DNA from: CAYYMH01 sp964472785
Lineage (GTDB): Bacteria; Zhuqueibacterota; Zhuqueibacteria; Thermofontimicrobiales; Thermofontimicrobiaceae
Length of the DNA: 52,970 nucleotides
Reading direction: 5' to 3'
Assembly (NCBI GenBank): GCA_964472785.1
Contig: CAYYMH010000025.1
Coordinates: 1-52,970 of the forward strand
Shown: piece after piece, positions 1-6,957 of the stretch
Layout of the letters: every line of letters starts with the position of its first letter
How positions within the stretch are numbered: position 1 is the first letter of the stretch
Program-made: the position numbers and the translations under genes
Notes under the pieces: generated by a model
What the model was told of the DNA's origin: nothing
The model's input: the letters and a program-made list of their open reading frames with translations, nothing else
Databases searched by the model: none

Positions 1-1091
1 TATTTGAGCAAATTAAGGGAGAATATGTTGCTCAAATAAAGTTGGACGTAACATTTATAATTTGAAATAATTTTTCCGTTATGTATTACTGTCATTACAT
101 CCTTGTCTTTTGCCAAATATACATAATGCCTGCCATCAGGGCTAAATGTAAAACTAAAAATATTTTCATAGTGTTTTTCTTCTTGTTCATTGATTACAAC
201 AAATTCGCTTTCCTCATTTTCGGCAAGATATGCTAAATTTTCAGAATTATTACTGTATGTGAGACCTCGTATTTCATTATAAGATTTATGTGCTTTTTCA
301 TTTTCAACGACAAATTCTTTATCATTCATCCCGCAGATATAGGCTATTTTGTTGCCAGTGGGGCTAAACAGAAAAGAGCTGATGTAATCATATCTTTTAC
401 TTTTCGAATTATTAATTGAGATATAATAGCCTTTATCGTAATGTCCATAAGCATATGCAAAACCTTTATTATCTGGTGAGAATTTAAATAATATTTCATT
501 GAAGGTGCTGTTCAAGCGACTTATCACCTTATTATTCACCACAATATAAAACTGATTTTGATCTTTAGCTATATAAGCTAATTTTTCGCCATCTAAACTA
601 AACTGCAGGTCCTCAATATATTCATATTTCTTACTTTCTAGGCCATCATGTACTACAATAGATTGCGAATTAATATTAGCTATATATGCATAGTGTTTGG
701 AATCAGAACTAAATATTATTTTCCCCACGAAATCATAATATTTTTCTATTTTATAGTTAATTACCATTGCCTGCATTTCATAATCATTCGAGAGTTTTGT
801 CCAAGCAATTAGATTATTGTCATTACTGAATTGGGGTGAGGTCCCTATGGGGATAAAATCAAACTTATTTAAATCAAAAAGAACTTTAGAATCTTCATAC
901 TCATCAGAGTTGCATGCAATATATTGTAAATTTGGGCTTATTGTCGCATGTCCTTTCATTAATTGCTCTGCAAGGTTGACATTTGTTATTTTTGTTTTTG
1001 TTAGATTTTGACTTTCCAGCCCACATGCAAGTTGAAAATAAATAATGTAAAATGTCATTAAACTGAATAGTACAAGTCTAATAGTTTTCAT
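1..1091 (-). CDS. PD40/WD40-like beta-propeller lipoprotein, 3' end outside window
   Basis: An open frame of 363 codons runs from ATG at 1091 to the left edge without a stop, so the C-terminus is missing. A GGAGG site lies about 9 nt before the ATG. The N-terminus is MKTIRLVLFSLM followed by a hydrophobic stretch and LAC-G, which suggests an export signal and perhaps a lipid-modified Cys, although the lipobox is not canonical. The rest is a tandem array of about 44-residue units, each with a core like FSPDGxxxAYIA: FSSDSKHYAYIA, FSLDGEKLAYIA, FSPDNKGFAYAY, FSPTGNKIAYIC, YSNNSENLAYLA, FSPDGRHYVYLA. These are PD40/TolB-type blades; six are clear and two more degenerate ones precede them. A binding or scaffold role at the cell surface is inferred. 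No enzymatic motif is visible. Confidence 0.8.
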   Translation of the reverse strand, partial: MKTIRLVLFSLMTFYIIYFQLACGLESQNLTKTKITNVNLAEQLMKGHATISPNLQYIACNSDEYEDSKVLFDLNKFDFIPIGTSPQFSNDNNLIAWTKLSNDYEMQAMVINYKIEKYYDFVGKIIFSSDSKHYAYIANINSQSIVVHDGLESKKYEYIEDLQFSLDGEKLAYIAKDQNQFYIVVNNKVISRLNSTFNEILFKFSPDNKGFAYAYGHYDKGYYISINNSKSKRYDYISSFLFSPTGNKIAYICGMNDKEFVVENEKAHKSYNEIRGLTYSNNSENLAYLAENEESEFVVINEQEEKHYENIFSFTFSPDGRHYVYLAKDKDVMTVIHNGKIISNYKCYVQLYLSNIFSLNLLK

Positions 1092-1130
1092 TTAATTTAC
1101 CTCCATAAATTATTCTTATACAAATTAAAT

Positions 1131-1243
1131 CAGCCGTTTTAACCGCATTTGACAAACCTGCGTTAACGAACCGAATTTTTAACTGCTCCGAAATGTGCCT
1201 GAACGAATCGGCGTTTAAAATCGGCTGCATTTGCTTGTTAAGC
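1131..1243 (-). repeat. attC-like imperfect dyad at the end of the nuclease gene
   Basis: Read on the minus strand, the stop codon of the gene ending at 1238 sits inside GCTTAAC (1243-1237), which fits the integron R'' consensus RYYYAAC. The arms TTAAAATCGGCTG (1215-1227) and CAGCCGTTTTAA (1131-1142) pair with one extrahelical base, as attC sites do. The span of 113 nt is within the attC size range. A GTTAGGC (R'-type) lies at 2320-2314, just before the start of the same gene. Against this, the expected R' near 1131-1150 is only approximate (GTTAAAA) and no integrase is in the window. It may instead be an ordinary terminator-like dyad. Confidence 0.3.
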
Positions 1244-2290
1244 TTTGGCATTTTCCTGCATAATGTTATTTTGGATTTTTGCAATAACTTGTTCTAGTAT
1301 GCTTACAAATTTATCAATTTCCTCATCTGAAATGGCTCTGTTTATATGCCATTTTAAGTTTGATTTGGCATTAACAAAATTTCCGGTTTCTATCAATTTT
1401 GATTTATAGAATTCGATTATTGCTTCGGCGTTATTTACTTTTTTTGCAATTTCTTCAAATCCAGTATAAATGCTTTGTTTAAATACTGAATCAGGCGGAT
1501 AGCCAAAAAATAGACCAACAAAGCTATTTTCTAAATCAACATTCAGTGAAAACCCTTTTGATCCCCATCGAAATATTAAATTTTTCTCTTTTGCAAAATC
1601 AAATATGCTACTGAAAACTTTTAAACCATTCGGGTCAAGTGAATTCTTAAATTGCTCTTCATTAACTTTTGGCAACGATGCTGATTGCACTTTTTGCCTT
1701 ATAAATTCTTCTTCTCCGACAACGACATCACTTGAAATAATTTTCTCACCGGTTTTTGATAAAAAATATTTGAATTCTAAGCAGAAGATGTCCAATCCTT
1801 TTCCCCGCAAATACTGTGCAGTCTGTTTTATTTCCTTGGAGATATCTTGAGCTATGATTACGAGTTTAGAATTTTTATTGAAAGAGACTTTTTCTTCAGA
1901 CTTATTTTGAAAATATTGCTCATGATATTCTTCTAACTGAATATCTTCGCCCGAATAATCTTGATAAATTTCATTTAGTTGATAGTAATCTAATTTTTCT
2001 ACAAAAGAAGCGTATTCTAATAATTGGGCAATTGTTTCTCTTGGTGTTTTGTCCCTTTTCAATTCGATCACTAACGTGTTTCCCGAACTATCGATTCCTA
2101 TGAGATCTATAAATGAATTTAGGTTGGTTGTAACTTGCCGACCAATAATCAATATTGTGGTATTTTCAAAAAAGTATTCGGGATTTTTTTCTAGCAATGC
2201 TTCTAAATCAGATTCCCGGTTATCTTCTTTGAATCTTGATTCCCGATAAGGACTCATTTTACCATTTTCATCAAGTGTGAAAAGTCTCAT
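1238..2290 (-). CDS. DUF91/NucS-like PD-(D/E)XK nuclease domain protein
   Basis: A 350-residue protein. Residues about 25-100 form a RecB/NucS-type nuclease core: an acidic helix (ESDLEALLEKNPEYF), then FIDLIGID with Asp62, then LVIELKRDK with Glu76 and Lys78, then a helix with Gln89 (AQLLEY). This D-ExK-Q layout is typical of PD-(D/E)XK DNA-cleaving domains. The C-terminal half (about 210-340) has no recognised motif and may bind DNA or a partner. The start ATG has an AAGGA site 7 nt upstream. The gene has its own promoter, ends in an attC-like dyad, and lies in AT-rich DNA among antitoxin-like genes. This suggests an accessory, perhaps defence-related, nuclease; the target is unknown. Confidence 0.75.
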   Translation of the reverse strand: MRLFTLDENGKMSPYRESRFKEDNRESDLEALLEKNPEYFFENTTILIIGRQVTTNLNSFIDLIGIDSSGNTLVIELKRDKTPRETIAQLLEYASFVEKLDYYQLNEIYQDYSGEDIQLEEYHEQYFQNKSEEKVSFNKNSKLVIIAQDISKEIKQTAQYLRGKGLDIFCLEFKYFLSKTGEKIISSDVVVGEEEFIRQKVQSASLPKVNEEQFKNSLDPNGLKVFSSIFDFAKEKNLIFRWGSKGFSLNVDLENSFVGLFFGYPPDSVFKQSIYTGFEEIAKKVNNAEAIIEFYKSKLIETGNFVNAKSNLKWHINRAISDEEIDKFVSILEQVIAKIQNNIMQENAKA

Positions 2291-2472
2291 TCTTTTTGTC
2301 CTTTATCTTTTAAGCCTAACATTATAGTAATAAGTTCCCAATTTACACAAATCTTTTCCCAATATATAGGGTAAAATAGTTACTAATATTAGGAATTTTT
2401 ATTATGATAACTTCTCGATTTTCTCCATATCACCTTGAGTCTATCCATTTTGTGATTTCGCAATTACAATTC

Positions 2473-2501
2473 AATATAAACGAAAATAGCTATAATGTCA
2501 A
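2473..2501 (-). promoter_or_regulatory. sigma70-type promoter of the nuclease gene
   Basis: On the minus strand TTGACA (2501-2496) and TATATT (2478-2473) are separated by 17 nt, a near-consensus pair. It lies about 180 nt upstream of the nuclease start, and no other gene intervenes. The remaining part of 2291-2554 is AT-rich and shows no supportable gene. Confidence 0.6.
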
Positions 2502-2554
2502 TATAAAATTAAGACAAATGAAAGTAATTCTTCCATGATTATCAATAATATTCA

Positions 2555-2806
2555 TCAACAAGTCGGTTCCAACACGTATTTATCAGCATTTTCAAGAAAC
2601 GCTTTCCTGGAAAGGCTGATTGCCTCAGCGATTGCTTCTTTTGTAATTGAACCTCGCCATTCTTCGATTATTGTTTCCCAATCTAATCCATCTGCAACTT
2701 GCTCCAAAACATCGGCAACCATGATCCGTGTACCGCGAAAGGTAGGCTTGCCATGGCAAATATTTGGATCTGAAACAATATACCTGCCAAATAATTTATA
2801 ATCCAT
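2555..2806 (-). CDS. DUF433 family antitoxin-like protein
   Basis: Starting from ATG at 2806 (GAGG about 10 nt upstream; the longer frame to 2830 would need a TTG) this encodes 83 residues. It has the DUF433 pattern: IVSDPNICHGKPTFRGTRI, then VADVLEQVADGLDWETIIEEW and a helical end with ITKEAIAEAI. The family is a small helix-turn-helix fold, commonly the antitoxin partner of DUF5615/PIN-like toxins. No such toxin gene lies on either side here, so this copy appears orphaned. It probably acts as a DNA-binding autoregulator, but that is inferred from the family. Confidence 0.8.
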   Translation of the reverse strand: MDYKLFGRYIVSDPNICHGKPTFRGTRIMVADVLEQVADGLDWETIIEEWRGSITKEAIAEAISLSRKAFLENADKYVLEPTC

Positions 2807-2888
2807 GTTCGATTTCCTCAAGTGATTCAACGTGTCTAAATTTAATTACTGCATTATTTTATTCTTTAATCTGCACGATACAACACTA

Positions 2889-3335
2889 TCAAAATCCCCA
2901 GATTTCTTCCATATCTTCAATATCCGGATCGTCATATCTTTCCAAAGTTGCCAGCCATTCCGGCATATCTTCTTTTATTGACTCTTTTAAGTCGGATAAA
3001 TCCTCTGCAGTGATTTTGCCGCTATCACACATAAATTGGTAGAATTTTTTTATACTGGCTGCATTTTCTTTGATGGTTGCACTTGACGCCCACATTGCTT
3101 TCCTGATAAACCAGTATCCCAAAAACATATTGATTTCTACGGCTCCTTCTTTTGCTGGAATAGGCTCTTCATACAACAGAAAGGTATTGATGTAAAAATC
3201 AACGTTGGCGACATGTTTTTCAATCGTCTTTGGCGCCAAAGATTTGTTGGCGAGCCACGTTTTAAATTCAGAGATCAGTTGTTCATTTTCATTCCTGATC
3301 TGTTCACATTCTTTCTCGAAATCTTCGTAGTCCAT
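2889..3335 (-). CDS. Integrase SAM-like N-terminal domain protein
   Basis: A 148-residue protein with an ATG start and AAAGG about 9 nt upstream. Residues 20-55 (EFKTWLANKSLAPKTIEKHVANVDFYINTFL) resemble the core-binding SAM-like domain of tyrosine recombinases. The stretch WFIRKAMWASSATIKENAASIKKFYQFM is also like the helical arm that grips the recombination site. There is no catalytic domain, so no RHRY tetrad. The C-terminus is acidic (DDPDIEDMEEIWGF). I recognise it as a common stand-alone family often annotated as hypothetical or recombinase-like. Function is not known; a DNA-binding role is a guess. It is co-oriented with the DUF433 gene, 82 nt upstream of that gene's start. Confidence 0.6.
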   Translation of the reverse strand: MDYEDFEKECEQIRNENEQLISEFKTWLANKSLAPKTIEKHVANVDFYINTFLLYEEPIPAKEGAVEINMFLGYWFIRKAMWASSATIKENAASIKKFYQFMCDSGKITAEDLSDLKESIKEDMPEWLATLERYDDPDIEDMEEIWGF

Positions 3336-3368
3336 GTTAGGCCTTTAAATATTAAATGTAATGGTTAA

Positions 3369-3566
3369 TTATAACGCCACCGATTCATAAGAAAAACCGA
3401 GTTTGCCGGAAATTGCTTTAGCATGTTCCAAGGTCAGGCTCACAACCTTTTCTTCTGCATCTATATCAATATAAAGGTTTTCATTCAATTCTATGGTTTC
3501 TTGAATACGAGAATCGGATAATTCAACATGCAGTGTATCCGTATCCTCAAAATATTTGAATTTAAT
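3369..3566 (-). pseudogene. DUF2283 family remnant or gene with a non-ATG start
   Basis: The minus frame ending with TAA at 3371-3369 reads IKFKYFEDTDTLHVELSD, then ELNENLYIDIDAEEKVVSLTLEHA and a short tail, a clear DUF2283 protein of normal length (about 65 residues). The in-frame upstream stop is at 3593-3591, and no ATG, GTG or TTG lies between that stop and the conserved motif. The only near-start is ATT at 3566-3564, with no ribosome site before it. Either the start codon has been lost or ATT is used. DUF2283 proteins often sit beside DUF4258-type toxins; none is seen here. Confidence 0.6.
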
Positions 3567-3654
3567 TTGACGTGTTTGTTTTTGCTTAAATTACAAGTAT
3601 GGATGACCGATAGAAAATATAAGCGTAAAATAAATTGATTTTTTCGATTGTAAG

Positions 3655-3672
3655 GGATGCACATGTGCATCC
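3655..3672. repeat. 18-bp perfect palindrome
   Basis: GGATGCACATGTGCATCC reads the same on both strands and is followed by CTCTACTAC. It lies in the 546-bp gene-free stretch 3567-4112 between the DUF2283 remnant and the peptidase gene, which holds no other supportable gene. The trailing CTACTAC is shared with the palindromic elements at 29.5 and 30.6 kb. Confidence 0.7.
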
Positions 3673-3821
3673 TCTACTACGGGATAATATTAAACAAATT
3701 AAAAAAACTAATAATCCAACCGATCATTTATTTTAATATATAATTTTCATCGTAATATGTCAAGATAAAAATAGAGTTTTTTGAATGTCTCAAATTTAGA
3801 TAATTATTGGTTTGAAGATTC

Positions 3822-3888
3822 AACTCCTCTGAAGGTGTTCTCGATAATCGAATTGACTACTACACATGTTATTCTTGGGCTAAAGCCC
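3822..3888. repeat. Two short intergenic hairpins
   Basis: AACTCCT / AGGTGTT (3822-3828 and 3833-3839) form a hairpin with one mismatch. GGGCT-AA-AGCCC (3877-3888) is a perfect hairpin. Neither is followed by a T-run on the plus strand, so they are not obvious terminators. They belong to the family of short palindromic intergenic words seen across this window. Confidence 0.5.
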
Positions 3889-4112
3889 GGCATGAGAGTC
3901 ACATTCAATCCACCGACATAAATGTTGGCGCAATTCATAGCAGCGAAACTTTTTATATCAAATTGATAAGCTGTGTTATTTCTGCTGTGGCCAACTGAAA
4001 TAGAATGAAACAAAATTTCTAAATAATTTTCTTGATTTAATCGGTGGATTTCGTTATAATATGAGCGCTGTGAGTTAACTAATTCCAAATCAACGAAATA
4101 GGAAGGGGCAGT

Positions 4113-6257
4113 ATGATGGAAAAGAAAAATGTTCATCATGTTCGCATTGTTGCCGCTGTTTTCGTGGCGATAATGATCTTGATTCAATGTACACAATCCA
4201 AGAAAACAGAGGAGCCGATTATGCCACCAGAGGCAGAGAAGATTCCCAAGACGCTGACTGCGCACGGCGATACCCGCGTGGATAATTATTTCTGGCTGCG
4301 GGACAGGGACAACCCTGAAGTGATCGAATATCTCAAAGCGGAAAATGAGTATCTGAAACAGAAGATGGCGCATACTGAGAAGCTTCAGGAAAAGCTGTAC
4401 GACGAAATTGTCGGACGCATCAAAAAGACCGATGAGTCTGTGCCGTATCTGGACAACGGATATTACTACTACCGCCGCTTTGAAAAGGGCAAGGAGTATC
4501 CGATTTACTGCCGCAAAAAAGGATCGCTGGAGGCGGAAGAGCAAATTTTGTTGGACGTGAACAAAATCGCGGAAGGGAAAAAGTTCTGTCAGGTGACTGG
4601 TTTGGAAGTCAGTGAAAATAACCGTTTTCTGGCGTTTGGAGTGGATACGGTCAGCCGGAGAAAATACACAATTCAGTTCAAAGATTTGAAAACCGGCGAG
4701 ATGCTGCCGGACGAGATTAAAATGACAACCGGCGGCGCGACCTGGGCGAATGATGACGAAACCGTATTTTACGTACTGAAAGACACCACGTTGCGAGCCT
4801 ACAAAATTATGAAACACAAGCTGGGTTCTGATCCGGCGCAGGACGAACTGGTTTATCATGAGCAGGACAGCACCTTTTCCACCTATATTGATAAGACCAA
4901 ATCGCGCAAATATCTGTTGATTGCTAATTACAGCACGATGTCCACAGAATTCAGATTTTTGGACGCGGATAATCCGGACGGTCAATTCCAGATATTTCAG
5001 CCGCGCGAGGATGACCACGAGTACTCGATTGATCATTTTGAGGATAAATTTTACATCGTGACCAACTGGGACGCGAAAAATTTCCGGTTGATGGAAACGC
5101 CTGTCGATCAGACCGGCAAAGAAAACTGGCAGGAAGTGATACCCCACCGGGATGATGTGCTGCTGGAAGATATCGAGCTGTTCAAAGATTATCTGGTGGT
5201 TGAGGAGCGATCAAAAGGGTTGCGCCAGATTCGCGTGATCGACCAGAAAAATAATCAGGAGCACTATCTCGATTTCGGGGAAGAAGCCTATCTGGCTTAC
5301 ACCGGCACTAATTTGGTGTTTGACACGGATGTGCTGCGTTACGGCTACACATCGATGACCACGCCGTCTTCGACTTACGATTACAACATGAAAACCAGAG
5401 AAAAAACGCTGCTGAAGCGCGAAGATGTGCTGGGCGATTTTGATCCGGAAAATTACCATTCCGAACGCTTGTACGCCAAAGCCCGTGATGGGGTGGATGT
5501 GCCGATTTCCATCGTGTACCGGAAAAAATTTAAAAAAGATGGCAGCCAGCCGCTGTTGCTTTACGGTTACGGTTCGTACGGCGCGACTATGGAAGCCACA
5601 TTCAGTTCGCCGCGGTTGAGTTTGCTGGACCGGGGATTTGCCTTTGCGATTGCCCATATTCGCGGAGGTGAGGAAATGGGACGCTGGTGGTACGAGGACG
5701 GCAAACTGCTGAACAAAAAAAATACCTTTACCGACTTTGTCGATTGCGCGAAATTTTTAATCGATCAGAAATATACCAATTCTGATAAATTGTTCGCTAT
5801 GGGCGGTTCTGCGGGCGGATTATTGATGGGCGCGGTGGTCAACATGCGGCCGGATTTATTCAGAGGCATTGTGGCAGCCGTGCCGTGGGTGGATGTGGTC
5901 ACCACGATGCTGGACGCCAGCATCCCGTTGACCACCAGCGAATACGATGAATGGGGAAATCCCCACGAGAAAAAGTACTACGATTACATGCTGTCCTATT
6001 CACCTTACGATAATGTGGTTGCCCAGGACTATCCCGCGATGTTGGTGACCACAGGTCTGCACGATTCCCAAGTGCAATTTTGGGAACCGGCAAAATGGGT
6101 GGCAAAACTGCGCGATCTGAAAACCGATAATCATGTATTACTGCTGCATACCAATATGCACGCGGGTCACGGCGGAAAGTCCGGTCGGTTCGAGCGCTAC
6201 AAAGAGACGGCGCTGGAGTATGCGTTTATGCTGGATCAGCTTGGGATTCGGAAGTAA
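4113..6257 (+). CDS. ptrB: Oligopeptidase B-type prolyl oligopeptidase (S9A), exported
   Basis: A 714-residue serine peptidase. An N-terminal hydrophobic segment (residues 11-25) ends in LIQC-TQSKK, so it is exported and may be a lipoprotein with Cys26. Residues 45-440 form the seven-bladed propeller that limits access to small peptides. Residues 450-714 form the alpha/beta hydrolase domain. The catalytic triad is visible: Ser566 in GGSAGG, Asp651 in GLHDSQV and His686 in MHAGHGG. The motif GLHDSQVQFWEPAKW favours oligopeptidase B (cleavage after Lys or Arg) over prolyl oligopeptidase. Length is normal for the family. The start ATG follows GGAAGGGG. It probably degrades peptides in the periplasm. 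Confidence 0.93.
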   Translation: MMEKKNVHHVRIVAAVFVAIMILIQCTQSKKTEEPIMPPEAEKIPKTLTAHGDTRVDNYFWLRDRDNPEVIEYLKAENEYLKQKMAHTEKLQEKLYDEIVGRIKKTDESVPYLDNGYYYYRRFEKGKEYPIYCRKKGSLEAEEQILLDVNKIAEGKKFCQVTGLEVSENNRFLAFGVDTVSRRKYTIQFKDLKTGEMLPDEIKMTTGGATWANDDETVFYVLKDTTLRAYKIMKHKLGSDPAQDELVYHEQDSTFSTYIDKTKSRKYLLIANYSTMSTEFRFLDADNPDGQFQIFQPREDDHEYSIDHFEDKFYIVTNWDAKNFRLMETPVDQTGKENWQEVIPHRDDVLLEDIELFKDYLVVEERSKGLRQIRVIDQKNNQEHYLDFGEEAYLAYTGTNLVFDTDVLRYGYTSMTTPSSTYDYNMKTREKTLLKREDVLGDFDPENYHSERLYAKARDGVDVPISIVYRKKFKKDGSQPLLLYGYGSYGATMEATFSSPRLSLLDRGFAFAIAHIRGGEEMGRWWYEDGKLLNKKNTFTDFVDCAKFLIDQKYTNSDKLFAMGGSAGGLLMGAVVNMRPDLFRGIVAAVPWVDVVTTMLDASIPLTTSEYDEWGNPHEKKYYDYMLSYSPYDNVVAQDYPAMLVTTGLHDSQVQFWEPAKWVAKLRDLKTDNHVLLLHTNMHAGHGGKSGRFERYKETALEYAFMLDQLGIRK

Positions 6258-6305
6258 TCGTATTCATAAATTCATAAGATAATTCATTTAAATGAGGATT
6301 AAATT

Positions 6306-6548
6306 ATGGACTATGATGAAAATAAAGTGGATGAAATGACCTTGGCTTTACTCCATCTGGTCACGTGGCAAGATGAGTTCGGAAAGAGAGCCTGGAAAGG
6401 CTTTGACTGGGATACAATAAGTCGGCTTCATGAGAAAGGCTACATAAGCAATCCGGTCGGCAAGGCAAAATCGGTTTCTTTATCCGAAGATGGCGCCAAA
6501 TTGTCCGAACAGCTTTTTGAGAAATATTTTGGAATTGAAAAAAGGTAG
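6306..6548 (+). CDS. DUF6429 family small protein
   Basis: An 80-residue protein of the pattern DYDENKVDEMTLALL, RAWKGFDWDT, RLHEKGYISNPVGKAKSV and LSEDGAKLSEQLFEKYF. I recognise this as the DUF6429 family, which is widespread and scattered in bacteria and has no known function. The predicted fold is a small helical, winged-helix-like domain; the GYISNPVGKAKSVxLxEEG part looks like a wing. It lies 48 nt after the peptidase gene with AGGA upstream, but nothing suggests a functional link. Confidence 0.75.
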   Translation: MDYDENKVDEMTLALLHLVTWQDEFGKRAWKGFDWDTISRLHEKGYISNPVGKAKSVSLSEDGAKLSEQLFEKYFGIEKR

Positions 6549-6636
6549 TTGAGGTATGAGCAAAAACTCATTTATTCGTTCACAAATGAAATTTATTTTC
6601 AAAAATTAGTTTTAAATATTATTTTTTTCGCATATA

Positions 6637-6681
6637 TTAGTAGCACGAAGTGACATTTTTTCGGCTCATCTGTGCTACTAA
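6637..6681. repeat. 10-bp inverted repeat with 25-nt loop
   Basis: TTAGTAGCAC (6637-6646) and GTGCTACTAA (6672-6681) are exact reverse complements around a 25-nt loop. It lies 90 nt after the DUF6429 stop, inside the 409-bp gene-free stretch 6549-6957. No strong T-run follows on the plus strand. Confidence 0.6.
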
Positions 6682-6810
6682 GGTTGATGAGAAATAAATA
6701 AGGTTTTGATCTGTCATTTTAGATTTAATCAAAAGTTATTATCGTTTTTTTTTGTGAACTTTTATTTCTTGGGCTGGATCAGAAGCTATTGATTTTTTGA
6801 AACCACGAAG

Positions 6811-6868
6811 TTCACAAAGTTCACAGAGGTATAAAATATTTATGAGTTATTCTTTGTGAACTTTGTGT
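6811..6868. repeat. Word-type long inverted repeat (CACAAAGTT type)
   Basis: TTCACAAAGTTCACAGAG (from 6811) pairs with CTTTGTGAACTTTGTG (6852-6867), giving a stem of about 16 bp with one mismatch. The left arm is preceded by ACCACGAAG. The same CACGAAG/CACAAAG vocabulary recurs at 38.6, 38.7, 40.5 and 40.6 kb. It sits upstream of the polysaccharide lyase gene. Confidence 0.65.
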
Positions 6869-6957
6869 ACGCTTGATGTGCTTTCTGGTAAAAGGAAAAG
6901 CTTCAAACGCAGCCCTCCAAATCCGATCAGTATCTAAAATGAACACGAGGGCAGTCC

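Noticed and set aside
1..38. Exact 11-bp inverted repeat TATTTGAGCAA / TTGCTCAAATA at the left edge
   Set aside because: It lies inside an open reading frame that continues out of the window and has no T-run, so it cannot be called a terminator; the edge prevents further judgement.
1078..1284. 68-codon minus frame between the first two genes
   Set aside because: It overlaps the end of the nuclease gene and the attC-like dyad, and reads as low-information sequence without a ribosome site.
3804..5147. 447-codon open frame on the minus strand
   Set aside because: Most of it is antisense to the well-supported oligopeptidase B gene, and its translation shows no family pattern. The part beyond that gene is covered by short palindromes.
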